Positions 52,852 through 62,018 of a stretch of 64,000 nucleotides of DNA are shown piece by piece; position 1 is the stretch's first letter; every line of letters starts with the position of its first letter. The stretch spans positions 10,993-74,992 of the forward strand of contig CAYJFY010000008.1 in assembly GCA_964369755.1 (NCBI GenBank), given 5' to 3'. The notes under the pieces are model-generated. The model did not search any database. It had not been told where the DNA came from and saw only the letters and a list, made by a program, of their open reading frames with translations. This DNA is from CAUPWF01 sp964369755. Lineage in GTDB: Bacteria; Bacillota; Clostridia; Lachnospirales; Lachnospiraceae. Position numbers and translations under genes: made by a program.

Positions 52852-53651
52852 AGGAACATGAGAAGGCTTGCGGCCATAATCATCATTCCAGAAACCAAAC
52901 CAAGCATGGCGGTGTGGTGTTCTCCATACTCCCTTGCAGAAGGCAATAATTCATCAAGACTGATATAAACCATAATTCCAGATACAGCAGCAAATACGAG
53001 ACCGAAGATTCGATCATCAATAAATTGTATGAATAAGAAGTAGCCGACCAAGGCTCCAATTGGCTCTGATAGACCAGATAAGAAGGAGAGTTTAAACGCT
53101 TTTTTTCTGTTACCAGTTGCATAGAATATAGGCACAGCCACAGCAATTCCCTCTGGAATGTTGTGGACTGCAATGGCAAATGTAATCGCAATTCCAGATT
53201 GAGGGTCTTCCATCGCAGAAATAAAGGTGGCAAGACCCTCAGGGAAGTTGTGAATTCCAATCGCAAGTGCAGTGAAGAGCCCCATCCGCATCAAGTTATT
53301 CTTATGTTCTTGACTTGTTCCATCCATCTCCTCTACCGTATGTGTTTCATGAGGGTTTCCCATCTCAGGGATAAATTTATCAATCAATGCAATTAAGGCG
53401 ATTCCGCCAAAAAATCCACAAACAGCAAATATATTTCCTTGTTTTTCTCCGAAAAGAGGAGTCAGTGAATCGACAGCCTTCGGTAGGATTTCAACAAAGG
53501 AGACATAGAGCATCACTCCAGCAGAAAGCCCTAGGGAAAAAGAGAGGAATTTCTTATTCGTCCTCTTTGTAAGAAGAGACAGGGCACTTCCGATGCCTGT
53601 AGCAAGTCCAGCAATCAATGTTAATCCAAATGCAAAAATGATGTTATTCAT
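52848..53651 (-). CDS. ZIP-family metal transporter (ZupT-like)
   Basis: A 267-residue membrane transporter with eight hydrophobic segments. The metal-binding helices are ALAIGIHNFPEGLATFISAM and ITFAIAVHNIPEGIAVAVPI, diagnostic of ZupT/GufA-type importers of Zn2+ and other divalent ions. A cytoplasmic loop after segment III is His/Glu-rich (HETHTVEEMDG). Start at the ATG behind GAAAGGATTTCAT; an ATG 15 bases upstream is possible. No Zur-like site was identified. Confidence 0.92.
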   Translation of the reverse strand: MNNIIFAFGLTLIAGLATGIGSALSLLTKRTNKKFLSFSLGLSAGVMLYVSFVEILPKAVDSLTPLFGEKQGNIFAVCGFFGGIALIALIDKFIPEMGNPHETHTVEEMDGTSQEHKNNLMRMGLFTALAIGIHNFPEGLATFISAMEDPQSGIAITFAIAVHNIPEGIAVAVPIFYATGNRKKAFKLSFLSGLSEPIGALVGYFLFIQFIDDRIFGLVFAAVSGIMVYISLDELLPSAREYGEHHTAMLGLVSGMMIMAASLLMFL

Positions 53652-53782
53652 ATGAAATCCTTTCATTGGTAAGTTTTGAGAGATTTAATGGTGGTAACTT
53701 ATATGAAATAATTATAATACACCTATTAAAATATATCCATAATTTTCCATGTTTTGAATTTTTTTTGACCTTTGGTATCATC

Positions 53783-53811
53783 TTGACAGATATTAAATAT
53801 AATAATATAAT
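53783..53811 (+). promoter_or_regulatory. Consensus promoter of the AbiE-type operon
   Basis: TTGACA at 53783-53788 and TATAAT at 53806-53811 with a 17-base spacer, a perfect sigma-A consensus in an AT-rich 210-base gap. Confidence 0.75.
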
Positions 53812-53875
53812 AAATAAAAGTAAATAATAAGGTAATAAATATTTAGCTTTGTGTTAGAAAGGGAGTATATGTAAG

Positions 53876-54508
53876 ATGGTGTACGAGTACATTATGGAAA
53901 ATTATAAAACAGGTGAGCCTATATTTTTTTCGGATATCAGGATAGAGGGGATTTCACGATCTGCAATCAGCCAACAGATAAGAAGGTTGTGTGAGGATAA
54001 AAAGATTATAAAGTATGATAACAACACTTATTATATTCCGAAAGAATCTAGACTTACTCAAAGTATTGGGATTAACGCAGATATGGTGGCTAGATATAAA
54101 TATATTTGTAAAAATGGAAAAATTGACGGATTTTATTCGGGGAATTTATTTGCAAATCAAATTGGAATTTCGACTCAAGTTCCAAATAAAGTTGAAATAG
54201 TTAGCAATAATACTGCGGCAAAAGTAAGAGATATTGTAATTGGAAAGCGTATTTTTACAATAAGAAAATCGATTGTAGCAATCGATGAACATAATGTTCG
54301 GGTGCTACAGATGTTAGATTTATTAAAGAACTTAGACATATATCTGGATGATAATTATGATAGTGCAAAAGAAAAGTTTGAAAAATATATTGATGCCCAC
54401 CAAATCACAAAAGAAATAGTAGATCAGTATATTAGAAAATATCCAATCAGTGTTTTTAAATATTACTATGAAATGAGGTTAGAAGATGTATTTGCACATA
54501 GAAGATAG
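53876..54508 (+). CDS. AbiEi-type antitoxin / DUF6088 family protein
   Basis: A 210-residue protein. The N-terminal winged helix (EPIFFSDIRIEGISRSAISQ then QIRRLCEDKKIIKYDNNTYY) is that of AbiEi antitoxins, which repress the operon. The rest has GFYSGNLFANQIGISTQVP and VEIVSNNTAAKVRDIVIGKR, typical of the DUF6088 relatives. With the next gene it forms a type IV toxin-antitoxin or abortive-infection pair. GGGAG is about 12 bases before the ATG. Base composition is more AT-rich than the neighbours, suggesting transfer. Confidence 0.86.
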   Translation: MVYEYIMENYKTGEPIFFSDIRIEGISRSAISQQIRRLCEDKKIIKYDNNTYYIPKESRLTQSIGINADMVARYKYICKNGKIDGFYSGNLFANQIGISTQVPNKVEIVSNNTAAKVRDIVIGKRIFTIRKSIVAIDEHNVRVLQMLDLLKNLDIYLDDNYDSAKEKFEKYIDAHQITKEIVDQYIRKYPISVFKYYYEMRLEDVFAHRR

Positions 54509-55400
54509 AGAGTTGTTTCGTGATATCATTATAACTGTTTCAGAAGAAAGCGGATTAGAGGAAAGTATTGTTGAAAAAGATTATTATGTAACGATTATCC
54601 TTAAATTATTAGTTGAAATGAATCCAGAAGTAGTATTTAAAGGTGGGACTTCATTATCTAAAGCATACAAAGTAATAAATAGATTTTCGGAAGATATTGA
54701 TATTACATTTGAGGAACATATAGGAGAAGCGAGGCGAAAGAAAATCAAATATAGACTATTGAAGAAAATTAGTGAGGTGCTAGAATTACCAATAGAGAAT
54801 TGGGATTCAATAGAAAGCGATAAAGACTATAATCATTATGATTTTACATATGAGACAATAAATGGTTATGGAGCAGATATGTTGCGACCGTATGTAAAAT
54901 TGGAAACGGCTTTAATGTCTTATGCGTACCCAACGGAAGAAAGAAATATTACAAGTGTAATTTACGAACATTTAAAAAATACCGATATGGATATTGTATC
55001 TCAATATGGGTTAGAGCCATTTAATATGAAAACACAATCTTTGACTAGAACATTGATAGATAAGCTATTTGCCATATGTGATTATTATATGTTAAATAAA
55101 CCAACAAGAAATTCACGCCATCTATATGATGTCTACCAATTATGTAATCATGTAGATATAGATGAATCCCTTAGGGAACTTCTTGAAGAAGTACGGGAGC
55201 ATCGTGCAAGTATAGACATTAATGTTACACCATCAGCTAGAAGATATGTAGACATTTTAGGAATTTTGGATGAAATAGTCACAAATGATTTTTATAAGAA
55301 AGATTATGAAGAATCGACGAAAAAATTAATAAGTGATAATATAGAATATGAGATGGTTGTTCAATGTTATAGTGATGTGATTCGTAAATTATTTAAATAA
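54486..55400 (+). CDS. AbiEii/AbiGii-family nucleotidyltransferase toxin
   Basis: A 304-residue nucleotidyltransferase-like toxin. Key motifs are FKGGTSLSKAY (Gly53-54) and FSEDIDITF with Asp70 and Asp72, plus SLTRTLIDKLFAICDYYM further on. AbiEii homologues transfer nucleotides (to tRNA in studied cases) and halt growth, limiting phage. The ATG lies 23 bases inside the antitoxin gene, so the two are tightly coupled. All catalytic residues are present, so it is probably active. Confidence 0.9.
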   Translation: MYLHIEDRELFRDIIITVSEESGLEESIVEKDYYVTIILKLLVEMNPEVVFKGGTSLSKAYKVINRFSEDIDITFEEHIGEARRKKIKYRLLKKISEVLELPIENWDSIESDKDYNHYDFTYETINGYGADMLRPYVKLETALMSYAYPTEERNITSVIYEHLKNTDMDIVSQYGLEPFNMKTQSLTRTLIDKLFAICDYYMLNKPTRNSRHLYDVYQLCNHVDIDESLRELLEEVREHRASIDINVTPSARRYVDILGILDEIVTNDFYKKDYEESTKKLISDNIEYEMVVQCYSDVIRKLFK

Positions 55401-55416
55401 ATGGAGGTGTGAGTAG

Positions 55417-56298
55417 ATGAAATTATTTACAGGAATCTATAAGGGAAAGAGTGTATTAGGTGTAATTGCAAATGAAGCAAGCAAATGTATTCTGTTTCAG
55501 GATTTGGGTTTAAACTATGGGGATTTAAATGAGTTTATTATTTCAGGAACAAAGTCGGATTATGAAATTCTGAAAAATGCAGGAAAATGCGAGGACAAGC
55601 TTATCGATTTTAGCGAAATTAAGTTATGTGCACCAATCCCGTATCCATTGCAAGACATCATCTGTCTAGGTATCAATTATCTGGATCACGCAGAGGAGTC
55701 TGCCAGATTCAAAAAAGAGGCATTTGAAAGAGAGCGTTCCTATCCAGTCTATTTTTCGAAGAGAGTGAATGAGGCAATTGGGGATGGGGATGAAATTATA
55801 TATAACAGAGAAGCCTATGAGCAATTGGATTATGAAGCGGAGTTAGCCGTAATTATCGGAAGAGATGCAAAGAATGTGAAACAAGAAGATGCACTAGACT
55901 ATGTATTTGGATATACTATCCTTAACGATATGAGTGCACGAGATGTTCAGATACGTCATAAGCAATGGTATTTTGGAAAAAGCATGGATGGATTTACACC
56001 GATGGGGCCGGTGATTATAACTGTGGATGAATTTGATGGTATACCAAATCTGAGAATTACTTCAAAGGTAAATGGTGAAATTCGACAGCAGAGTGAAACA
56101 GGCCTACAGCAGTTTGACATTGCACACGTAATCGAGGAGTTAAGTCGAGGGTTTACCTTGAAGGCGGGAACTATAATCTCAACAGGAACACCGGCTGGTG
56201 TAGGAATGGGATTTGAACCGCCAAAATTTCTACAGGTTGGAGATGTGGTTGAATGTGAGATTGAGAAGATAGGGCGAATCAGGAATAAGATAATTTAA
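55417..56298 (+). CDS. Fumarylacetoacetate hydrolase-family protein
   Basis: A 293-residue FAH-family enzyme. The metal site is shown by LDYEAELAVIIGRDA (ExE) and LNDMSARDVQIRH; CLGINYLDHAEES and ISTGTPAGVGMGFEPPKFL complete the fold. Relatives are acylpyruvases, 2-hydroxyhepta-2,4-diene-1,7-dioate isomerases or oxaloacetate decarboxylases; substrate unknown. It starts 16 bases after the AbiEii stop behind GGAGGTGTG, so it may share the transcript, but no functional link to the toxin is known. Confidence 0.9.
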   Translation: MKLFTGIYKGKSVLGVIANEASKCILFQDLGLNYGDLNEFIISGTKSDYEILKNAGKCEDKLIDFSEIKLCAPIPYPLQDIICLGINYLDHAEESARFKKEAFERERSYPVYFSKRVNEAIGDGDEIIYNREAYEQLDYEAELAVIIGRDAKNVKQEDALDYVFGYTILNDMSARDVQIRHKQWYFGKSMDGFTPMGPVIITVDEFDGIPNLRITSKVNGEIRQQSETGLQQFDIAHVIEELSRGFTLKAGTIISTGTPAGVGMGFEPPKFLQVGDVVECEIEKIGRIRNKII

Positions 56299-56350
56299 GT
56301 TGCGGTTGCCATTAAAATCAAGAGTAGTTTGATTGTATGAAGGGGTATAT

Positions 56351-56632
56351 ATGGATATTAATAAGATTATGGAGCAAATTATTTTATTATGCAAAAAATA
56401 TGATGCAAAAGAAGTTCTTCTTTTTGGGTCTCGAGCTAAGGGAACAAATTTGGAGCGTAGCGATATTGACATTGCAGTATCTGGTGTGAAGGGATTTGAT
56501 CTGTTGCAAGAGGCGGTGGAAAATTTACCAACGCTATATAAGATAGATATGGTAAACCTAGATGATTGCACAAACAATTTATTGAGAGAGGATATTGCTG
56601 AGTATGGACAAGAAATTTATAAAAAGATTTAA
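56351..56632 (+). CDS. MNT-type nucleotidyltransferase (MntA-like antitoxin)
   Basis: A 93-residue minimal nucleotidyltransferase. The motif LLFGSRAKGTNLERSDIDIA carries Gly26-Ser27 and Asp38/Asp40. In known HEPN/MNT modules the MNT protein adds AMP to the HEPN toxin and silences it. The start is the ATG behind AAGGGG; an ATG-less extension begins 18 bases earlier. It overlaps the HEPN gene by 29 bases. Confidence 0.88.
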   Translation: MDINKIMEQIILLCKKYDAKEVLLFGSRAKGTNLERSDIDIAVSGVKGFDLLQEAVENLPTLYKIDMVNLDDCTNNLLREDIAEYGQEIYKKI

Positions 56633-56999
56633 TTCACTACAAAATTCTGTGGCTGCATTAACTGAGGCAAGAGTGCGAGATATGTCTGATTCCTTTGTGT
56701 TGAGCGGAACAAGTGCGAAGTTCATGATTACATTTGATTTATCGTGGAAAGTTATGAAGGATATCTTGGTTCAATATTATGCAATTACCGATTTTATTGC
56801 AGGATCGCCGCGTGAAGTGTTAAGGAAAGCATTTGAAGCGAAGTTAATCGATGATGATATCTGGATGGAAATGCTAGAGGTTAGAAATCGGTTGTCTCAC
56901 GATTACGATGGAGATGTGGTAAAGCAGTATTGTGGCAGAATTGTAAATTCGTATATTAGCATTTTTGAAAAACTAGTAGATGGTGTCGAAAAATTATAA
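56604..56999 (+). CDS. HEPN-domain toxin (HepT-like, HI0074 family)
   Basis: A 131-residue helical protein of the nucleotidyltransferase substrate-binding/HEPN family. The RNase motif Rx4HxY is intact as RNRLSHDY (Arg94, His99, Tyr101). FDLSWKVMKDILVQYYAI and SPREVLRKAFEAKLID are typical of the HI0074 branch. It should act as an RNase toxin controlled by the MNT partner. The ATG lies inside the MNT gene. A hairpin terminator follows. Confidence 0.88.
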   Translation: MDKKFIKRFNSLQNSVAALTEARVRDMSDSFVLSGTSAKFMITFDLSWKVMKDILVQYYAITDFIAGSPREVLRKAFEAKLIDDDIWMEMLEVRNRLSHDYDGDVVKQYCGRIVNSYISIFEKLVDGVEKL

Positions 57000-57016
57000 A
57001 GTGTATAAATAATGAG

Positions 57017-57054
57017 GGGCGTGGTGTGCATGATACACACTACGCCCTGTTTTT
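57017..57054 (+). terminator. Hairpin terminator between HEPN and trpA
   Basis: GGGCGTGGTGTG pairs with CACACTACGCCC (one G-U, short loop), followed by T-rich sequence on the plus strand. Confidence 0.75.
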
Positions 57055-57099
57055 AGTGCTTACTATAGGCATAAATTTTTGAGCATAATCATATATATC

Positions 57100-57858
57100 T
57101 TATTGGGGCTGTCCCCAACTTGCTATCTTGGAAGGACTTTCTTTTCCATATTTTTCTATTATTTTGATAAGCGCGGAACCAACGATGGCTCCATCTGCTT
57201 TTTCTTGTATTTTTTTTGCCTGTTCGGGTGTTGAGATTCCGAAACCTACAGCCACTGGCAGGTCGGTGACTTCTCGAACCAGTGCCACCATTGCATCGAT
57301 GTCGGTGGTAATTGTTTGGCGAACTCCTGTTACTCCGAGGGAGGATACCAGGTAGATGAACCCTTTGGCTTCTTTGGCGATCATTTTGATTCGGTCATTG
57401 GATGTAGGCGCAATGAGTGAGATGAAGTCTAGCTCATATGCTTCGAATATGGTACAGAATTCTTCTTTTTCCTCGAACGGAATGTCTGGTAGAATTACTC
57501 CACTCATTCCGATTTCTTTGCATCTTTTTGCAAATCGTTCGATCCCATAAGAGAAGACGATGTTCGCATAGGTCATAAATACAAGCGGAACTTTCACATC
57601 CAAGGTTGCTACCATATCGAAGATATGGTCTGTTGTGATATTGTTCTTCAAGGCTCTTACATTCGCACTTTGGATGACGATTCCCTCAGCAGTTGGATCT
57701 GAAAATGGGATCCCTAGTTCGATGATGGTAGCTCCTTCTTTTTCTAGGGTGTAAATTAATTCTTTAGTGGTTTCCAAATCAGGGTCTCCGCATGTAATGA
57801 ATGGTATAAATGCTTTGCCTGCTTTGAATGCTTCTGTAATTCTACTTATTCTGCTCAT
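57100..57858 (-). CDS. trpA: Tryptophan synthase alpha chain
   Basis: A 252-residue barrel enzyme that cleaves indole-3-glycerol phosphate to indole and passes it to TrpB. Catalytic Glu is in IELGIPFSDPTAEG, Asp in LPDIPFEEKEEF; the phosphate loop is VGFGISTPEQA with DGAIVGSALI. It is the last gene of the operon. Its ATG overlaps the trpB stop (ATGA), and the C-terminus is slightly short compared with E. coli (268). Confidence 0.95.
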   Translation of the reverse strand: MSRISRITEAFKAGKAFIPFITCGDPDLETTKELIYTLEKEGATIIELGIPFSDPTAEGIVIQSANVRALKNNITTDHIFDMVATLDVKVPLVFMTYANIVFSYGIERFAKRCKEIGMSGVILPDIPFEEKEEFCTIFEAYELDFISLIAPTSNDRIKMIAKEAKGFIYLVSSLGVTGVRQTITTDIDAMVALVREVTDLPVAVGFGISTPEQAKKIQEKADGAIVGSALIKIIEKYGKESPSKIASWGQPQ

Positions 57859-59039
57859 TCTGAAATCTCCCTTCCTCTATAACGTGCAATGGATAGACAG
57901 TCTTTGTCTCCGCGTCCAGAGAGATTGACTACAACAATTTGATCTTTGTCCATCGTTGGTGCTATTTTCATTGCATGTGCTAATGCATGGGCGCTTTCGA
58001 TGGCTGGTATGACACCTTCTGTTTTGGAGAGGTATTCGAAGGCATTAACTGCCTCTTCATCGGTAACTGGGACGTATTGAGCACGTCCAATATCGTGTAA
58101 GTGTGCATGTTCTGGTCCGATTCCAGGGTAGTCGAGTCCTGCGGAGATAGAGTATACAGGTGCAATCTGGCCATATTCGTCTTGGCAGAAATAACTCTTC
58201 ATTCCGTGGAAGATGCCGAGTTTACCAACAGATATGGTTGCGGCTGTATCAGGTGTGTCTACGCCACGACCAGCTGCTTCACAAGCAATTAACGCTACAT
58301 CTGTATCTTCAATGAAATGATAGAAGGCTCCGATTGCATTGGAACCACCGCCGATACATGCTACAACTGCATCTGGTAATTTCCCCTCTTTTTCCATACA
58401 TTGGTCTTTGATTTCCTGTGAAATGACTGCTTGGAAGTCACGCACGATGGTTGGGAATGGATGAGGTCCCATAACAGAGCCAAGTACGTAATGCGTGTCT
58501 TGGATTCGAGATGTCCATTCACGCATGGTTTCTGATACTGCATCTTTGAGCGTTGCAGTACCCGAAGTTACAGGAATAACCTTTGCACCTAATAATTCCA
58601 TCTTGTATACATTTAGAGATTGTCGTTCGCAATCTTCTTGACCCATGAAGATCTCACATTCCATACCGAAGAGTGCAGCGGCAGTGGCAGTAGCAACACC
58701 ATGCTGTCCAGCACCTGTTTCAGCGATGATTCTTGTCTTGCCCATCTTGTGAGCTAGAAGAACTTGCCCCAGTACATTATTAATCTTGTGGGCGCCTGTA
58801 TGGTTTAAATCTTCTCGTTTGAGATAGATTTTTGCCCCGCCCAAATCTTCGGTCATCTTCTTCGCAAAATAGAGTCTAGAAGGGCGACCAGCATATTCAT
58901 TGAAGAGATCACTGAGTTCTTCTTTAAATCCTTCGTCATCCTTATAATGATTATAGGCTTTTTCTAGTTCGATTACCGCATTCATCAATGTTTCGGGGAT
59001 GTATTGTCCGCCGTGAATGCCAAATTTTGTATTACTCAT
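57855..59039 (-). CDS. trpB: Tryptophan synthase beta chain
   Basis: A 394-residue PLP enzyme that condenses indole with serine. The PLP Lys is in LNHTGAHKINNVLGQ; the phosphate cradle is CIGGGSNAIGAFYHF; ETGAGQHGVATA and EGVIPAIESAHALAHA are conserved. Length matches TrpB1, the type that pairs with TrpA. It abuts trpF with no gap. AGTAAGGAGTG-type site upstream. Confidence 0.97.
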   Translation of the reverse strand: MSNTKFGIHGGQYIPETLMNAVIELEKAYNHYKDDEGFKEELSDLFNEYAGRPSRLYFAKKMTEDLGGAKIYLKREDLNHTGAHKINNVLGQVLLAHKMGKTRIIAETGAGQHGVATATAAALFGMECEIFMGQEDCERQSLNVYKMELLGAKVIPVTSGTATLKDAVSETMREWTSRIQDTHYVLGSVMGPHPFPTIVRDFQAVISQEIKDQCMEKEGKLPDAVVACIGGGSNAIGAFYHFIEDTDVALIACEAAGRGVDTPDTAATISVGKLGIFHGMKSYFCQDEYGQIAPVYSISAGLDYPGIGPEHAHLHDIGRAQYVPVTDEEAVNAFEYLSKTEGVIPAIESAHALAHAMKIAPTMDKDQIVVVNLSGRGDKDCLSIARYRGREISE

Positions 59040-59654
59040 TTATCTTACACTCCTTACTTTTTCAATTAGTGATTTGATTTTGTTAAAATCTTTTGTTTTC
59101 TCGGTTTCCACTCCGCTACTGACATCTAACGCATAGGGATGATAGTTGGTGATGGCATCTGTCGCATTGGAGGGATTGATTCCTCCAGCTAGGATATAGG
59201 GTTTATTGTAGGAATGACTTAAGCTAGTTAAGAAATTCCAATCGAATTGTTCGCCAGTACCATAGCCGTTGTCTAATAAAATTTTATCGGCAGCACATGT
59301 TTTTGCATCTTCGATATCCTTTAGAGCACGAATCTTAAATGCTTTCCATACTTCGATATGAGGGAAGTGCTGCTGTAATCTTATGATGTCGGCATTACTT
59401 TCATTTCCATGTAGTTGAACGATATCACAGAAATCAGCAAATTTTTCTATGTAGCCAAAAGATTGGTCTACGAATACACAGACGGATTGGATGTTTTTAT
59501 CTAGACTGCTGATATAGGATTTTGCAGTGGCGAAATCAATGCTTCGATGGCTCTTGGGGAAATTTATAATAAATCCCGCATAATCAGGTTGTAACTGATT
59601 CACATATTCAATGTCTTCTGGTCGATATAAGCCACAGATTTTTATCTTAGTCAT
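59040..59654 (-). CDS. trpF: Phosphoribosylanthranilate isomerase
   Basis: A 204-residue barrel isomerase, third step after anthranilate. Catalytic Cys in KICGLYRPEDIEY, Asp in KILLDNGYGTGEQFDW, with LAGGINPSN and LDVSSGVET at the phosphate site. It overlaps trpC by 8 bases. AGGAGCCCAGT lies upstream of the ATG. Confidence 0.95.
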   Translation of the reverse strand: MTKIKICGLYRPEDIEYVNQLQPDYAGFIINFPKSHRSIDFATAKSYISSLDKNIQSVCVFVDQSFGYIEKFADFCDIVQLHGNESNADIIRLQQHFPHIEVWKAFKIRALKDIEDAKTCAADKILLDNGYGTGEQFDWNFLTSLSHSYNKPYILAGGINPSNATDAITNYHPYALDVSSGVETEKTKDFNKIKSLIEKVRSVR

Positions 59655-60432
59655 ACTGGGCTCCTCGTATCTCTTGAATAAAGGATTTTTTCTCAGAGGT
59701 TCGCATCAATGCTTCGCCAATCAACAACGCATTTGCTCCACAACGCACAAGATTGATTCCGTCGGATGGAGTGGAGATTCCGCTTTCAGCCACGTAGATG
59801 ATATCCTCAGGGATATATTTTCTGAGTGCATTGGCATTATCTAAATGCACTGTGAAATCCTTGAGATTTCGATTGTTGACACCTAGAATTCTTGCTCCTG
59901 CATCTAGGGCGATTCGGATTTCATCTTCGTCGTGAGTCTCAATCAGGGCACTGATTCCTAAGTAATCGCAGATTTCGATGTAAGATGTAATCTGGGAAGG
60001 GCTTAAAAGAGCTACGATTAAGAGAACACAATCCGCTCCTAGAACTTTTGCTTGATAGATTTGATAATCATCAATGGTAAAATCCTTTCTTAGCATTGGG
60101 AGGGATACGACTTCCCGAATCTCTTGAAATATTTGATCACTACCTAGAAACCATTTTGGTTCCGTTAGGACGGACATACAGGTCGCTTGGGAAGACTCAT
60201 AATCCTTGGCAATTTCTAAGTATGGAAAATCTTCGGAGATGATTCCCTTTGATGGAGAGGCTTTTTTTACCTCGCATATTAATGCAGGATAGTTCGCTTT
60301 TAGTGTTCGTTCAAAGACAAAATCGCCTTTGGGCAGTGAGAGCGCCATCTCCTTCATCTCTTCATAGCTTATCTGTTCTTTGTCTTTGATGATCCGTTGT
60401 TTTGCATAGCTTGCTATTTCATCTAATATCAA
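59647..60432 (-). CDS. trpC: Indole-3-glycerol-phosphate synthase
   Basis: A 261-residue barrel enzyme. Conserved regions are ALICEVKKASPSKGIISEDF, LTEPKWFLGSDQIFQEI, LRKDFTIDDYQIYQAK, GVNNRNLKDF and VAESGISTPSDG. It ring-closes the carboxyphenylamino deoxyribulose phosphate made by TrpF. A separate protein here, not fused to TrpF as in E. coli. AGGAGGAAC precedes the ATG. Confidence 0.96.
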   Translation of the reverse strand: MILDEIASYAKQRIIKDKEQISYEEMKEMALSLPKGDFVFERTLKANYPALICEVKKASPSKGIISEDFPYLEIAKDYESSQATCMSVLTEPKWFLGSDQIFQEIREVVSLPMLRKDFTIDDYQIYQAKVLGADCVLLIVALLSPSQITSYIEICDYLGISALIETHDEDEIRIALDAGARILGVNNRNLKDFTVHLDNANALRKYIPEDIIYVAESGISTPSDGINLVRCGANALLIGEALMRTSEKKSFIQEIRGAQYD

Positions 60433-60443
60433 AATTGTTCCTC

Positions 60444-61451
60444 CTAACGATTCGAATGGTGGATGAATTCATTTAACTTATCCAAGGCCTTTCCACTATC
60501 GATGATCGCTTCGATTTCTGTGATTGCCTGTGCAAGTGTTACATCATCTCTTGTAATATAGAGAGCGGCAGCAGAGTTTAAGACTACTGCATCGCGTTTG
60601 GCGCCTTTTGTCCCACTTAGAATGCTTTTTGTGATATCTGCATTTTCAGAGGCGGTACCTCCTAAGAGTTCTAATTTGTCATAGAGCTTTAAACCAAGAT
60701 CCTCCGGGTGAATCTCATAGGATTTATACCATCCATTTCGAATCTCGCAGACCTTAGTAGGTGCGGAGATGGATATCTCATCTAATTTATCGGTTCCGTA
60801 TACCACCATCCCTTGTTTGACTCCAAGTTTTGTGAGGACTTCAGCGAGTGGCTCTACCAAACTTTCATCATAGACTCCCATGAGCTGCATACTGGCACCG
60901 AGGGGATTGGAGAGAGGGCCTAGGATGTTGAAGATGGTTCGGATTCCTAATTCCCGTCTGACAGGTGCTACATTCTTCATGGCACTGTGGTAAATCGGTG
61001 CAAATAAGAAGCAGATTCCAATTTCATCTAACATTTGCATGCTTTTATCGGGAGTGACATCAATCTTCACTCCCAATGCCTCTAATACATCCGCTGCGCC
61101 ACATTTGCTCGAGGCGGCACGATTACCATGTTTCGCCACAGGAATTCCGGCAGCAGATAGAACAATGGCAGAGGTGGTAGAGATATTGAAGGAGTTGGAC
61201 TTATCGCCTCCCGTTCCAACAATTTCTAATACATCTTGGTCATTTAGTAGCTTTGTGGCATGGTTACGCATACTCTTTGCTGAGGCTACGATTTCTTCAA
61301 TTGTTTCCCCTTTCATAGACAAGGCGGTCAGATAAGAACCGACTTGAATCTGGGAAGCCTCTCCATTCATGACTTGATCCATAACAGAATAGGCCATCTG
61401 GGCATCTAGATCTTCTTTGTTGACAAGTTTTAATATCGCTTCCTTAATCAT
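60444..61451 (-). CDS. trpD: Anthranilate phosphoribosyltransferase
   Basis: A 335-residue transferase joining anthranilate to PRPP. The PRPP loop is IVGTGGDKSNSFNISTTSA; KHGNRAASSKCGAADVLEAL and FNILGPLSNPLGA are conserved. It is a stand-alone TrpD, not fused with the glutaminase. AGGTATAGGAA lies upstream; the trpG stop is 3 bases before its start. Confidence 0.96.
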   Translation of the reverse strand: MIKEAILKLVNKEDLDAQMAYSVMDQVMNGEASQIQVGSYLTALSMKGETIEEIVASAKSMRNHATKLLNDQDVLEIVGTGGDKSNSFNISTTSAIVLSAAGIPVAKHGNRAASSKCGAADVLEALGVKIDVTPDKSMQMLDEIGICFLFAPIYHSAMKNVAPVRRELGIRTIFNILGPLSNPLGASMQLMGVYDESLVEPLAEVLTKLGVKQGMVVYGTDKLDEISISAPTKVCEIRNGWYKSYEIHPEDLGLKLYDKLELLGGTASENADITKSILSGTKGAKRDAVVLNSAAALYITRDDVTLAQAITEIEAIIDSGKALDKLNEFIHHSNR

Positions 61452-61454
61452 TTC

Positions 61455-62018
61455 CTATACCTCCAAAAAATTTTTTATCATGATACTTCCATCTGGTGTG
61501 AGGATGGATTCCGGGTGGAACTGTACTCCGAAGATTGGATGTTTGGTATGCTCTACCGCCATGATTTCTCCATCTTCTGTCGTCCCAGTTACGATTAACT
61601 CATCTGCGATGAGATCCTTCGTAGCAGCAAGAGAGTGGTAGCGGGCCACCTTGACTTTTTCTCCTAGTCCTTTGAATAATTGACTGTCTTTGAGAAGAAT
61701 TTCGGATTGTTTTCCGTGCATGATTTCTTTCGCATAAGTAATCGGTGTTCCAAAAGACTGGCAGATGGATTGATGGCCGAGGCAAACTCCTAACATGGGG
61801 TACTTCTTGTGCAGTGTTTCAATCACTTCCAAACAAACTCCCGCATCATCTGGCCTCTTAGGTCCAGGCGATAAAATGATATGAGTGGGAGAGAGGGCGT
61901 CGATTTCTGCTACCGTCATTTCATCATTTTTAATGACTCGTATATCACTATTATATTCCCCGATTGCCTGATATAGGTTATAGGAAAAACTATCATAATT
62001 ATCAATTAATAAAATCAT
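61455..62018 (-). CDS. trpG: Anthranilate synthase, glutamine amidotransferase subunit
   Basis: A 187-residue class I glutaminase that supplies ammonia to TrpE. Nucleophile Cys in GVCLGHQSICQSFG; the His-Glu pair in FGVQFHPESIL; ILSPGPKRPDDAG forms the oxyanion region. It could serve p-aminobenzoate synthase too, as in some Gram-positives; no sequence sign decides this. ATGA overlap with trpE. Confidence 0.95.
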   Translation of the reverse strand: MILLIDNYDSFSYNLYQAIGEYNSDIRVIKNDEMTVAEIDALSPTHIILSPGPKRPDDAGVCLEVIETLHKKYPMLGVCLGHQSICQSFGTPITYAKEIMHGKQSEILLKDSQLFKGLGEKVKVARYHSLAATKDLIADELIVTGTTEDGEIMAVEHTKHPIFGVQFHPESILTPDGSIMIKNFLEV

